The notes under the pieces were generated by a model. That model was not told where the DNA came from. It searched no databases and saw nothing but the letters and a program-made list of their open reading frames with translations. Positions 31,601-40,508 of a stretch of DNA of 64,000 nt are shown one piece after another. Within the stretch, counting starts at the first letter, position 1. Every line of letters begins with the position of its first letter. The DNA comes from Mycetohabitans rhizoxinica HKI 454 (GTDB lineage: Bacteria; Pseudomonadota; Gammaproteobacteria; Burkholderiales; Burkholderiaceae): assembly GCF_000198775.1 (NCBI RefSeq), contig NC_014722.1, forward strand, positions 1,867,386-1,931,385. The letters run 5' to 3'. Made by a program: the position numbers and the translations under genes.

Positions 31601-33466
31601 TCAGCCGATTTCGTCAAGCTTGCGGCCGGCGAGCGCGCCACGAATACTCTTGTCCATGCGCCGCGCGGCGAACTCGTCGGTCGCGGCCGATAGGGCTTTT
31701 GTCGCCTCGTCGATGCGGTCCGCGTCGTCACCGTCGATCACGGCGCGCAGCGCGTTCAATTTGGCATCGACGTCGGCACGCTCGGCGGCGTCGAGCAATT
31801 CCCCATCGGCCGCCAGCGCCGCGTCGGTGGCATCCGCCAGACGCCGCGCGTCGATTTGTGCCTCGCGCAACGCCCTCGCCCGCATGTCGCGCTCCGCGCT
31901 GCTGAAACTATCCTCGAGCATTCGCGCGATATCGTCGTCACCCAGCCCGTACGACGGCTTGACGACCACTGCCGCCTCCGTGCCCGACTGCATTTCGCGG
32001 GCGGACACGGACAACAGCCCGTCCGCATCGACCTGAAACGTGACGCGGATCCGAGCGGCGCCGGCGGTCATCGGCGCAATGTCGCGCAACTCGAAACGCG
32101 CGAGCGAACGACAGTCGGACACCAATTCACGCTCGCCCTGCACCACGTGAATGGCCATCGCGCTCTGGCCGTCCTTGAATGTCGTGAATTCCTGCGCCCG
32201 TGCCACAGGAATCGTCGAGTTCCGCGGAATAATCTTCTCCACCAGCCCGCCCATCGTCTCTAACCCGAGCGACAGCGGTATCACGTCGAGCAGCAACCAG
32301 TCGTCGCCCTCGCGCCGGTTGCCGGCCAGCACGTCGGCCTGGATCGCGGCGCCCAGTGCAACGACCTGGTCTGGATCCAAGTCGGTCAACGGCGCCTTGC
32401 CGAAATACTGCTCGACAGCCCGCCGCACACCACGCATACGTGTGGAGCCGCCTACCAGCACGATGCCGTCGAAATCCTGCGGCATTGCTTTCGCATCGCG
32501 CAACGCCTTGCGCGTGAGTGCCAGCGTACGTTCGACCAGCGGCTGGGTCAGCGTCGCGAATTCGGCTTCCGTGAGCGTCAGCACGACGCGCCGGCCACAG
32601 GATAACGTGACGTCGAGCACGGCCTCGTCCTGAACCGACAGCGTTTCCTTAGCGACACGCACCGCATCCAGCAGCGCCCGCACGTCCTGCGGCGGCAGCG
32701 TGCCGAGCGCCGCGCGATTCAGCACATGCCGATACAGCACCTGGTCGAAGTCATCGCCCCCCAGCGCCGAATCGCCCCCCGTGGACAGTACCTCGAACAC
32801 GCCACGCGTGAGCTTGAGCACCGACAAGTCAAATGTGCCGCCACCCAAGTCGTACACCGCGTATAGCCCTTGTGCACCGCTGTCCAGCCCATAGGCGATC
32901 GCCGCGGCGGTCGGCTCGTTCAACAAACGCAACACGTTCAAGCCGGCGAGCTGTGCGGCATCTTTCGTGGCCTGCCGCTGCGCGTCGTCAAAATAGGCGG
33001 GAACCGTGATGACGGCACCGACTATGTCGTCACCGAGCGTATCCTCGGCGCGCTGCCGCAATGTCGCGAGGATCTCCGCAGAGACCTCGACCGGGCTGCG
33101 CACGCCATCCACGGTTTGCAGCTGGACCATGCCGGGCGCGTCGACGAAGGCGTAAGGTGCGTTGTCCAGGTCCTGCATGTCGGCCTTGCCGCGTCCCATG
33201 AAGCGCTTGACCGAGACAATCGTGTTACGCGGATCCAACACTGCGTCTTCCTTCGCCGGATAACCGATCTTGCGCCCACCACCAGGCAGGTAGCGGACGA
33301 CGGATGGCAGCAACGCCCGCCCTTCGTCGTCAGGCAACACCTCCGGAAGGCTGTTGCGCACCGCGGCCACCAGCGAGTGGGTCGTCCCAAGATCGATGCC
33401 GATGGCGATTCGGCGCTGGTGCGGCGCCGGTGCCATGCCGGGTTCGGAGATTTGCAGTAAAGCCAT
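31601..33466 (-). CDS. hscA: Fe-S assembly chaperone HscA (Hsp70 family)
   Basis: 621 residues. The Hsp70 ATPase domain starts [17 protein letters not shown], with [13 protein letters not shown] and [13 protein letters not shown] further on. The substrate-binding domain follows ([17 protein letters not shown]). HscA with HscB moves clusters from IscU, recognising the LPPVK motif that is present in the IscU encoded here. The ATG at 33466 gives the usual [10 protein letters not shown] start. Confidence 0.96.
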   Translation of the reverse strand: MALLQISEPGMAPAPHQRRIAIGIDLGTTHSLVAAVRNSLPEVLPDDEGRALLPSVVRYLPGGGRKIGYPAKEDAVLDPRNTIVSVKRFMGRGKADMQDLDNAPYAFVDAPGMVQLQTVDGVRSPVEVSAEILATLRQRAEDTLGDDIVGAVITVPAYFDDAQRQATKDAAQLAGLNVLRLLNEPTAAAIAYGLDSGAQGLYAVYDLGGGTFDLSVLKLTRGVFEVLSTGGDSALGGDDFDQVLYRHVLNRAALGTLPPQDVRALLDAVRVAKETLSVQDEAVLDVTLSCGRRVVLTLTEAEFATLTQPLVERTLALTRKALRDAKAMPQDFDGIVLVGGSTRMRGVRRAVEQYFGKAPLTDLDPDQVVALGAAIQADVLAGNRREGDDWLLLDVIPLSLGLETMGGLVEKIIPRNSTIPVARAQEFTTFKDGQSAMAIHVVQGERELVSDCRSLARFELRDIAPMTAGAARIRVTFQVDADGLLSVSAREMQSGTEAAVVVKPSYGLGDDDIARMLEDSFSSAERDMRARALREAQIDARRLADATDAALAADGELLDAAERADVDAKLNALRAVIDGDDADRIDEATKALSAATDEFAARRMDKSIRGALAGRKLDEIG

Positions 33467-33530
33467 CTTTATCCATGTGGAATACGATGCCGGGCGCATG
33501 ACGCCCGCGCGTCGCATCGGGCGGCAAGCT

Positions 33531-34061
33531 TCACGCCGCCTCTAGTTTGTCGATCCGTGCGTCGATTTCGTGCGCGACCCGTTCGATGAACATCAACTGG
33601 CGCACCGCTTCGGCCGCCGGCTGGTCTGCGCCGGAATCGAGCCATTCGCCGAGCCGCGTGAGCCGTGCCGATTCCTCGTCCCGCAACTCCTGCAGCAGCG
33701 CCTGCAGCGCCTGGACATTGCGCGCCGCAGCCGCATCCTCGGTCCGCTCGCGCCATTCCATTTGCTGCATCAGGAATGCCGGTTCCATCGCGGTATTGTT
33801 TTCCGCGCCAACGTCGATGCCACGCAGGTGCAACAGATAGGTCGCGCGTCGCAGCGGTGACTTCAGTGTCCGGTACGCCTCGTTCGCGCGCGTCGCCCAT
33901 TGCATCGCGATGCGCTTTTGCGCGTCGCCGGCTGAAGCGAAACGGTCCGGATGCACCTGCGCCTGTACGGCGCGATAGGCATTATCGAGCGCGCGCGCGT
34001 CCAACCCGAAACGCTCGGGCAACTGGAACAATTCAAAGTGATTCTGGGTTAGCGAACGCAT
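33531..34061 (-). CDS. hscB: Fe-S assembly co-chaperone HscB
   Basis: 176 residues. The J domain carries the HPD motif at residues 37-39 ([12 protein letters not shown]), followed by a C-terminal helical domain that binds IscU ([13 protein letters not shown]). It stimulates the HscA ATPase. It lies between iscA and hscA in the standard isc order. Confidence 0.96.
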   Translation of the reverse strand: MRSLTQNHFELFQLPERFGLDARALDNAYRAVQAQVHPDRFASAGDAQKRIAMQWATRANEAYRTLKSPLRRATYLLHLRGIDVGAENNTAMEPAFLMQQMEWRERTEDAAAARNVQALQALLQELRDEESARLTRLGEWLDSGADQPAAEAVRQLMFIERVAHEIDARIDKLEAA

Positions 34062-34143
34062 GGTCGGGAATCACAACTAGTGCCCCACTGTATGGTGGCA
34101 CCGAGGGAATACGCCAAGGGCGCCAAAAACAACATGCGACGAA

Positions 34144-34467
34144 TCAGACGCGGAACGACTCGCCGCACCCGCATTCGTCCTTCACATTCGGGTTGTTAAA
34201 CCGAAATCCCTCGTTCAGCCCTTCACGAGCGAAATCCAGTTCTGTGCCGTCGATGTACGCCAGGCTCTTCGGATCAACGATGACCTTGATCCCGTGGCTC
34301 TCAAACACCATGTCGCCACCGTCCAGTTCATCGACGTATTCGAGCTTGTACGCCAGGCCCGAGCAGCCGGTCGTGCGCACGCCAAGCCGCAGCCCGATGC
34401 CCTTGCCACGGCGCGTCAGGTACTTCTGCACATGCTGTGCCGCTTTTTCCGTCAAAGTGATCGCCAT
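34144..34467 (-). CDS. iscA: Iron-sulfur cluster assembly protein IscA
   Basis: 107 residues of the A-type carrier fold. The three conserved cysteines are present: one in [13 protein letters not shown] and two in DECGCGESF at the C-terminus. IscA transfers clusters or iron to [4Fe-4S] targets. It is separated from iscU by 95 bp that contain a strong hairpin. Confidence 0.97.
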   Translation of the reverse strand: MAITLTEKAAQHVQKYLTRRGKGIGLRLGVRTTGCSGLAYKLEYVDELDGGDMVFESHGIKVIVDPKSLAYIDGTELDFAREGLNEGFRFNNPNVKDECGCGESFRV

Positions 34468-34517
34468 CTTCGTTCACCGGTTTGGCCGGCCGTCATTGAT
34501 CGGTTCGCCCATTGCCG

Positions 34518-34548
34518 CGCTTGACCGGCCGAACCGGCCGGTCAAGCG
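34518..34548 (-). other. Perfect 14-bp inverted repeat between iscU and iscA
   Basis: CGCTTGACCGGCCG (34518-34531), a 3-nt loop, then its exact reverse complement (34535-34548). In the minus-strand transcript this forms a very stable hairpin between the iscU stop (34563) and the iscA start (34467). There is no U-tract, so it is not a classical terminator. It may act in mRNA processing or stability, or attenuate downstream expression. Confidence 0.85.
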
Positions 34549-34562
34549 GCTCCCCGCGACGG

Positions 34563-34988
34563 TCAAGCCGCCGCTTCGCCCGCCTGGACAGCAGGTTCGC
34601 CGGCTACCGCCACACGTCGCTTCTTGTAGTCAGCCACTGCCGCCTTGATCGCGTCTTCCGCCAGGATCGAGCAGTGGATCTTCACCGGCGGCAGCGCCAA
34701 CTCCTCGGCGATCTGGGAGTTCTTGATCGAGAGCGCCTGGTCCAGCGTCTTGCCCTTGACCCATTCCGTCACCAGCGAACTGGACGCGATCGCGGAGCCG
34801 CAGCCATAGGTCTTGAACTTCGCGTCCTCGATGACTCCATCCGCGCCGACCCGGATTTGCAGCTTCATCACGTCGCCGCACGCTGGCGCGCCGACCATGC
34901 CAGTACCAACCGCGTCGTCGTCCTTCGCGAACGATCCGACATTGCGCGGGTTTTCGTAGTGGTCTAGAACCTTGTCGCTATAAGCCAT
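34563..34988 (-). CDS. iscU: Iron-sulfur cluster scaffold IscU
   Basis: 141 residues. Scaffold on which IscS-derived sulfur and iron form clusters. The three ligand cysteines are in GAPACGDVMKL, TYGCGSAIAS and KIHCSILAEDA, and the HscA-recognition motif LPPVK directly precedes the last Cys. The C-terminal extension (AVAGEPAVQAGEAAA) is Ala-rich and slightly longer than in E. coli. Confidence 0.97.
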   Translation of the reverse strand: MAYSDKVLDHYENPRNVGSFAKDDDAVGTGMVGAPACGDVMKLQIRVGADGVIEDAKFKTYGCGSAIASSSLVTEWVKGKTLDQALSIKNSQIAEELALPPVKIHCSILAEDAIKAAVADYKKRRVAVAGEPAVQAGEAAA

Positions 34989-35032
34989 TGCCGTACTCCT
35001 TGCTGTATTCGTAGGGGTTCAAGCCATCGCGC

Positions 35033-36256
35033 TCAATGCGCGGCCCATTGGATCGACGACAGGTCGATCCCTTCCTGATGCATTTCCCACAACGGCGAAA
35101 GCTCGCGCAGCTTCGCGATCTTGTTGTTCAACAACGCGATCACGTAGTCCACTTCCTGCTCGGTCGTAAAGCGTCCCACCGTGAAGCGGATCGAGCTATG
35201 CGCCAATTCGTCGTTACGGCCCAGCGCGCGCAGCACGTACGACGGCTCCAGCGACGCGGACGTGCAGGCGGAGCCAGACGATACCGCGACATCCTTGACC
35301 GCCATGATTAAAGACTCGCCCTCGACGAAGTTGAAGCTCACGTTCAAGTTGTGCGGCACGCGCGCATGCATGTCGCCGTTCACGTACACCTCGTCAATCC
35401 GCAGCAGGCCGTCGAGCAAGCGGTCGCGCAGCATCCGCACCCGCTCGTTCTCAGTGGCCATTTCCTCGCGTGCCAGTCGGAACGCCTCGCCCATGCCCAC
35501 GATTTGATGGGCGGCGAGCGTGCCCGAGCGCATGCCCCGCTCATGGCCACCGCCGTGCATCTGCGCCTCGATCCGCACACGCGGCTTGCGCCGCACATAC
35601 AGCGCACCGATCCCCTTCGGCCCATAGGTCTTGTGCGCGGAAAACGACATCAGGTCGACCTTTAGCTTCTGCAGGTCGATTTCGACCTTGCCGGTCGCCT
35701 GCGCGGCATCAACGTGGAACACAATTCCTTTTTGCCGACAGATCTCGCCAATCGCTGCGATATCCTGGATCACGCCGATCTCGTTGTTCACATGCATCAC
35801 CGACACGAGAATCGTGTCCGGCCGCAACGCCGCACTGAATGCCTCCAGGTCGAGTAGGCCATTGTCGCGCACGTCCAGGTATGTCACCTCGAAGCCCTGC
35901 CGCTCCAATTCGCGCGTGGTGTCGAGCACGGCCTTATGCTCGGTCTTCACCGTGACAATGTGCTTGCCCTTGCTGCGATAAAAATTCGCCGCACCCTTCA
36001 GCGCCAGGTTGTCCGACTCGGTCGCGCCCGACGTCCAAATGATCTCGCGCGGATCGGCATTGACCAGCGCGGCCACCTGCTCGCGCGCCTGCTCGACCGC
36101 GCGCTCGGCTTCCCAGCCATACGCATGGCTGCGCGAGGCCGGGTTGCCGAATTGCTCACGCAAATACGGGATCATCTTATCCACCACGCGCGGGTCAACG
36201 GGCGTCGTCGCGCTGTAGTCCATGTAGATGGGCAAGTGGAACGGGGGATTTTTCAT
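35033..36256 (-). CDS. iscS: Cysteine desulfurase IscS
   Basis: 407 residues. PLP-dependent enzyme that takes sulfur from cysteine for Fe-S clusters and tRNA thiolation. The PLP lysine is in [12 protein letters not shown], and the catalytic Cys loop is [16 protein letters not shown]. The ATG at 36256 gives [20 protein letters not shown], the normal start; the longer in-frame opening upstream runs into iscR. The gene is second in the operon, 56 bp after iscR. Confidence 0.97.
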   Translation of the reverse strand: MKNPPFHLPIYMDYSATTPVDPRVVDKMIPYLREQFGNPASRSHAYGWEAERAVEQAREQVAALVNADPREIIWTSGATESDNLALKGAANFYRSKGKHIVTVKTEHKAVLDTTRELERQGFEVTYLDVRDNGLLDLEAFSAALRPDTILVSVMHVNNEIGVIQDIAAIGEICRQKGIVFHVDAAQATGKVEIDLQKLKVDLMSFSAHKTYGPKGIGALYVRRKPRVRIEAQMHGGGHERGMRSGTLAAHQIVGMGEAFRLAREEMATENERVRMLRDRLLDGLLRIDEVYVNGDMHARVPHNLNVSFNFVEGESLIMAVKDVAVSSGSACTSASLEPSYVLRALGRNDELAHSSIRFTVGRFTTEQEVDYVIALLNNKIAKLRELSPLWEMHQEGIDLSSIQWAAH

Positions 36257-36312
36257 GTGGGGCTCCGCAAGTCTGTGTCTGCTGCCAATACGTGTGTCAC
36301 GTCGTCGCCTGC

Positions 36313-36843
36313 TCAGGACTGGGCGATGTTGAATACGGAATTCGGTCCTTTTGGCCCAACGCGGACCGTGTCCGGCGCGACCGGCTCGCCTCGCCGGTCG
36401 AGCCGCACCGGCGCTGTACTCTCGCGCAAGCGCTGTTGGTCGACCAAGTCTTGCAGCGACACGGAATCGAGGTACTCGACCATCTTCTGGTTCAGCGTCG
36501 ACCACAATTCATGCGTCATGCAATGGCCGCCTGGCTGCTTGGTGCCTTCGCATGTGCCCTTGCCACCGCACTGCGTCGCGTCCAGCGGCTCGTCAACAGC
36601 GATAATGATGTCGGCTACGGTCACCTCGTCGGCGCGGCGCGCCAGATTGTAGCCACCGCCCGGTCCGCGCACCGACTCAACGATCTCGTGCCGACGCAGC
36701 TTGCCAAACAACTGCTCCAAATAGGACAGCGAGATCTGCTGCCGCTGGCTGATGGCCGCGAGCGTTACGGGCCCCTTCTCTTGGCGCAGCGCCAAGTCGA
36801 TCATCGCGGTAACGGCGAAGCGGCCTTTTGTAGTGAGTCTCAT
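36313..36843 (-). CDS. iscR: Fe-S cluster-sensing transcriptional regulator IscR
   Basis: 176 residues of the Rrf2 family. A winged-helix DNA-binding domain ([20 protein letters not shown]) is followed by the cluster-binding segment with Cys92, Cys98 and a third Cys at 108 (CGGKGTCEG... [10 protein letters not shown]). E. coli IscR has its third Cys at 104, so the loop here is four residues longer. Holo-IscR represses the isc operon; a good type 1 operator lies upstream of this gene. The ATG at 36843 is preferred to one four codons earlier. Confidence 0.96.
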   Translation of the reverse strand: MRLTTKGRFAVTAMIDLALRQEKGPVTLAAISQRQQISLSYLEQLFGKLRRHEIVESVRGPGGGYNLARRADEVTVADIIIAVDEPLDATQCGGKGTCEGTKQPGGHCMTHELWSTLNQKMVEYLDSVSLQDLVDQQRLRESTAPVRLDRRGEPVAPDTVRVGPKGPNSVFNIAQS

Positions 36844-36880
36844 GGTGTGGGGCACCCGTAATTCTCGACAATTTCTGTCA

Positions 36881-36908
36881 AGTATAAATATCCTAGCATT
36901 TTAGTCAA
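36881..36908 (-). promoter_or_regulatory. isc operon promoter
   Basis: On the minus strand TTGACT (36908-36903) and TATACT (36886-36881) are separated by 16 bp, both 5/6 matches to the sigma-70 consensus. The predicted start would be near 36874, giving a leader of about 30 nt to the iscR ATG. An imperfect inverted repeat CTCGACA-N5-TGTCAAG (36864-36882) covers the start site. Confidence 0.75.
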
Positions 36909-36912
36909 GTAC
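36888..36912 (-). promoter_or_regulatory. Type 1 IscR-binding site
   Basis: The 25-bp minus-strand sequence GTACTTGACTAAAATGCTAG plus GATAT matches the published E. coli type 1 IscR consensus at 20 of 25 positions by my alignment. It overlaps the -35 element and spacer, so bound [2Fe-2S]-IscR would block RNA polymerase. This is the expected feedback loop for the iscR-iscSUA-hscBA-fdx-iscX operon. Confidence 0.75.
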
Positions 36913-36993
36913 CCCTACCGCGGCCAGGGGCAGCACAGCATGCGTCCCCATGCGACAACGCGCGCCGCCGTCGGCCCGCGCGCTGCGTGCCGC

Positions 36994-37476
36994 CTAGATC
37001 GCGTAGCGATGCCGCAACTGCGCGAGCAAGCCGTCGCAGGCGTCCTCGACTTCGTCAAGCACGCGCTCGAAGCCTTCGTGGCCACCGAAATAAGGATCGC
37101 CGACTACGTCGGTATCGTGGCGGCGCGCGAACTCCATCAGCAGACGGATCTTATGCCCATGCTCGGACGGGCAGCGGCGCCGCAGCTCGGCGGCGTTGTC
37201 GTGGTCCATCGCGAGCAGCAGATCGAACCGCGCAAAATCGCTGGCGCTGACCTGCCGGGCGCGCAACGCGTCCAACGCGTAACCTCGCGACATCGCGGCG
37301 CGGCACGCACGGGGGTCGGGCGCGGCACCCACATGCCAGTCTCCCGTGCCAGCCGAGTCCAAATGGATCGTGTCGGCCAGTCCGGCCTCGTGTACCTTGG
37401 CGCGCATCACCGCTTCAGCGGTGGGGGAACGGCAGATGTTGCCCAGACAAACGAAAAGCAGCGCGACGGTTTTCAT
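36994..37476 (-). CDS. Low-molecular-weight protein tyrosine phosphatase
   Basis: 160 residues. The P-loop C-x5-R-S is VCLGNICRSPTAE (Cys10, Arg16) and the general acid lies in VGDPYFGG. The full LMW-PTP fold is present and the start at 37476 places the P-loop correctly. Substrate unknown: bacterial homologues act on tyrosine kinases of polysaccharide export or on other phosphoproteins, but no such kinase is nearby. It lies upstream of the isc promoter region on the same strand. Confidence 0.93.
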   Translation of the reverse strand: MKTVALLFVCLGNICRSPTAEAVMRAKVHEAGLADTIHLDSAGTGDWHVGAAPDPRACRAAMSRGYALDALRARQVSASDFARFDLLLAMDHDNAAELRRRCPSEHGHKIRLLMEFARRHDTDVVGDPYFGGHEGFERVLDEVEDACDGLLAQLRHRYAI

Positions 37477-37789
37477 AGGTTTGAATGTTCGGAGCGCCGC
37501 AATTCTACGCTGGAATCCATGCTCGTGCTGGATGCTGGTGCTGAATGCTGGTGCTGATAGGCACGATTGCCGCGCCGCGTCCGGGCCGCCCGACACGCCT
37601 GGGCATGGGCTCGCCATTGATGAGCCGATATGAAACGGCACGCGCCAACTCCGCAATTGAACCGCTCCTAGCTGAGCGAACCGAGCCAGCGCGACGCGCA
37701 GCCCCGCACGGAAGAGCCCGCAAGACGGATACGCACACTGGCCCTGAGCAGGCGCCGCGGCGGCGTGCGCGATGCGTGAGTTGAGCGGT
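37477..37789. other. 313-bp intergenic region with short GCTGGTGCTGAAT-type repeats
   Basis: No gene supported. Around 37518-37558 the motif GCTGG(T/A)GCTG recurs two to three times, a small imperfect direct repeat. The rest is GC-rich without a recognisable terminator or promoter. Confidence 0.6.
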
Positions 37790-38926
37790 TCAGTCGTGCA
37801 GGTCGGCCAGCGGATGCACATCGGCGCGCCACGGCGAGCACAGCATCGCAGCGACACGCTCTTCGCAGACCTCGGCCAGCGTGGCCGGCGCCCAGCGCGG
37901 CCGCTTGTCCTTGTCAATCAGGTGCGCCCGCACCCCTTCGCAGAAGTCGCCTTTGTCGATCGCCTGTGTGGCGATTGCCAGTTCCATCCGCAGGCATTCA
38001 GCCAGCGTCATGTGGCGTCCCCGCAGCAACGCCTGCCGCGTTACGTTGAGCATGGTGGGGGAATAGGCGGTCAGCGCATCAAGGGTCGCGCCGAGCCACG
38101 CGCGCTCGGCCTCGCAGGGACCGGCCGACAGATGGCCGCGCAGCGACGCGACGATCTGCTCAACCGAGTGGCGAGGATTGAAATGACGCACGGCTAGCGC
38201 ACGCCAATCGTCCACGGTACTGCATACCTGCCCCGGCTCGGGACCCGGGCCGCCGAACACCTGCTTTAGCGCCCGATCGATGTCCGTGGTGTCCGCCTCA
38301 CACAGTCGCACGTCGAAATCGCGCAACGCATCGGCGTCAACCAGTCGATCGGCCAATCCAAGCCGCTGCGCATCGGCCCCGCTGAGCGTCACGCCGGTCA
38401 ATCCAACATACAATTCCAACTCTACCGGCATCACGGCCAGAAACCGCGTGGCCCCTACGTCCGGCACGAAACCGATTCGCGTTTCCGGCATCGCGATCCG
38501 GCTACGTTGGGTGGCGATCCGCAGCGAGGCACCCTGCGCCAACCCCATTCCGCCGCCCATCGTAATGCCGTCCATCAGCGCCACCACGGGCTTGGGGAAA
38601 TGATGCAGCGCGAAATCGAGCCGATATTCATCAATGAAGAACGCTTGCCACGCGCGCTCGCCGGCGCTCGCCAGCTGGTACAGCGCCCGCACATCGCCGC
38701 CCGCACAAAAGCCCTTGTCACCGGCACCGCGCAGCACTAGCGTCAAAATCCGGTCGTCCGCCCGGCATTGCTCGACCCATTGCGCCAGCGTGCGCACCAT
38801 CGAATGCGACAGTGCGTTCAGCGCATCGGGACGATTCAGCGTCACGACCGCCACCCGGTTGATCACCTGATAACTCAAATGCTCGGCTGTCACCGGTGCT
38901 GCGCCTGCTACCTGGGCGTCACCCAT
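37790..38926 (-). CDS. Enoyl-CoA hydratase/isomerase family, 3-hydroxyisobutyryl-CoA hydrolase-like
   Basis: 378 residues of the crotonase fold with the longer C-terminal ECH_2 region typical of HIBCH. Oxyanion-hole and catalytic segments are GFCAGGDVRALYQ, GITMGGGMGLAQGAS and AMPETRIGFVPDVGA. HIBCH hydrolyses 3-hydroxyisobutyryl-CoA in valine breakdown; some relatives are hydratases. The ATG at 38926 overlaps by 8 bases the stop of the upstream lut remnant, so translation may have been coupled. Confidence 0.85.
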   Translation of the reverse strand: MGDAQVAGAAPVTAEHLSYQVINRVAVVTLNRPDALNALSHSMVRTLAQWVEQCRADDRILTLVLRGAGDKGFCAGGDVRALYQLASAGERAWQAFFIDEYRLDFALHHFPKPVVALMDGITMGGGMGLAQGASLRIATQRSRIAMPETRIGFVPDVGATRFLAVMPVELELYVGLTGVTLSGADAQRLGLADRLVDADALRDFDVRLCEADTTDIDRALKQVFGGPGPEPGQVCSTVDDWRALAVRHFNPRHSVEQIVASLRGHLSAGPCEAERAWLGATLDALTAYSPTMLNVTRQALLRGRHMTLAECLRMELAIATQAIDKGDFCEGVRAHLIDKDKRPRWAPATLAEVCEERVAAMLCSPWRADVHPLADLHD

Positions 38927-39368
38927 GGTTCTGGCGCGCCTGGTAAAGCTCACGGAATGTGCGACCGACCGGCGCCGGCATGTCACGCGTGTCGGTCCAG
39001 CCGCCGCCGAACGACAGCTTCGAAATCCGGCGCCCAGACCCGCCTAGGCGCTCCAGTATGCGCACACCAGCTCGAGTCAATAACGCGTACAACGCCGGGC
39101 GCATCGCGACAAAGCCCCACACGGTGAGCGCCGCGCGCTCGGTCCATGGCCGCAGCCGGCGCTCGACTTGCTTCTCGCGCAGCACCTTCTCGGCGAGTTC
39201 GCGGGCGATGCGCCGCTCCCCCGAGTTGTACGCCGGTTGGCCGCAGCAGGTTTGAGCGGCCGGGACGTGGACATCAAACCCGGCATGCTCCAGCAGCTTG
39301 ATGACGGAGAACCCGATTTCCGGCCGCATTAGATCGACCAGACAAGTGACAAACAAGCCGACGCGCAT
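38919..39368 (-). pseudogene. lutA-lutB deletion fusion (remnant of a lactate-utilisation operon)
   Basis: A 149-residue open frame from ATG 39368 (AGGGGA upstream). Residues 1 to about 63 are the first CCG domain of LutA/YkgE-type proteins (MRVGLFVTCLVDLMRPEIGF, then TCCGQPAYNSGE). The rest matches the C-terminus of LutB-type ferredoxin-domain proteins: WTERAALTVWGFVAMRPALY, GGWTDTRDMPAPVGRTFREL. The second CCG domain of LutA and the 4Fe-4S part of LutB are missing, and no lutC follows. The simplest reading is an in-frame deletion of about 1.5-2 kb with a junction near 39175. It is unlikely to be an active oxidoreductase subunit. Confidence 0.75.
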
Positions 39369-39588
39369 TCGTTCCCCTGCATGTGTCATCCCGGCCCCCC
39401 ATTCCGCTGCAAAATGCCCCGATTATGCGCGCATCGCGTCCAAACCGCATCTGCACGCGCCGCTCGGAGCAGGCTATCAGCGGATTCGCGCGAAACGCTA
39501 AGCGGCCTCTAAAAGGCCCGTCTCCCCCTGTTCGCACCTTTCATAATACGAGATACAATCAGGCTTCTACTGCAGCATAGCGGTACCC

Positions 39589-40392
39589 ATGATGAGTGAC
39601 CTGAACGCAGAAGCCAAGACCTCGATCCAGGTAATCGACCGGATGATGCGACTGCTCGACGCACTCGCCGCGCATAGCGATCCTGTCAGCCTTAAGGACC
39701 TCGCGCAATGCACCGCGCTTCATCCGTCGACTGCCCATCGGATCCTGAACGACATGGTAACGTGCCGGCTCGTCGATCGTTCGGATCCCGGCACGTACCG
39801 CCTAGGCATGCGCCTGCTCGAGTTGGGCAATCTGGTGAAAGCCCGGTTGTCGGTGCGCGACGCCGCGCTCGGCCCGATGCGCGAACTGCACCGGCTCACG
39901 GGTCAAACGGTGAACCTATCTGTTCGGCAAAGCGACGAAATCGTCTATATCGAGCGCGCCTATTCGGAGCGCTCCGGCATGCAGGTGGTCCGCGCGATCG
40001 GCGGCCGCGCGCCACTGCACCTGACGTCCGTCGGCAAGCTATTCTTGGCTGCAGACGAAGCATCGCGCGTGCGCGCCTACGCGACGCGCACCGGGCTAGC
40101 CGGCCATACGCAGAATAGCATCACGGATTTAGCAAAACTGGAGCGCGAACTGGCACACGTGCGCCAGCAAGCGTGCGCACGTGACAATGAGGAACTGGAA
40201 CTGGGCGTGCGATGTATCGCAGCTGGCATCTATGACGACAGCTCGAAACTGGCGGCGGGCCTGTCACTGTCCGCGCCGGCGGACCGCTTGCAAGACGCAT
40301 GGATCGCCCAACTCACCCATACCGCGCTGGAAATTTCACAGGCGCTCGGGTACCAACCACCGGCGAGCGCCACCACGGCCGCCGCCGCGTGA
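39589..40392 (+). CDS. IclR-family transcriptional regulator
   Basis: 267 residues. An N-terminal winged helix-turn-helix (VSLKDLAQCTALHPSTAHRI) is followed by the IclR effector-binding domain (HLTSVGKLFLAADE, ELELGVRCIAAGIYDD). IclR regulators sense small organic acids or aromatics. It is divergent from the lut remnant, 220 bp away, so it may once have controlled lactate/glycolate genes; that is inference. Its frame is intact. Tandem ATGs at 39589/39592 both fit. Confidence 0.9.
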   Translation: MMSDLNAEAKTSIQVIDRMMRLLDALAAHSDPVSLKDLAQCTALHPSTAHRILNDMVTCRLVDRSDPGTYRLGMRLLELGNLVKARLSVRDAALGPMRELHRLTGQTVNLSVRQSDEIVYIERAYSERSGMQVVRAIGGRAPLHLTSVGKLFLAADEASRVRAYATRTGLAGHTQNSITDLAKLERELAHVRQQACARDNEELELGVRCIAAGIYDDSSKLAAGLSLSAPADRLQDAWIAQLTHTALEISQALGYQPPASATTAAAA

Positions 40393-40508
40393 AATAAACG
40401 ATCCCGCCGTCCGCCCAGTATCACCAGCGGACGATGGACCCGCAAACACACGCCGGCCCGGCCAGCGCCAGGGCGCGGATTGGCCGCACACTAGCACACG
40501 GGTGCGGT

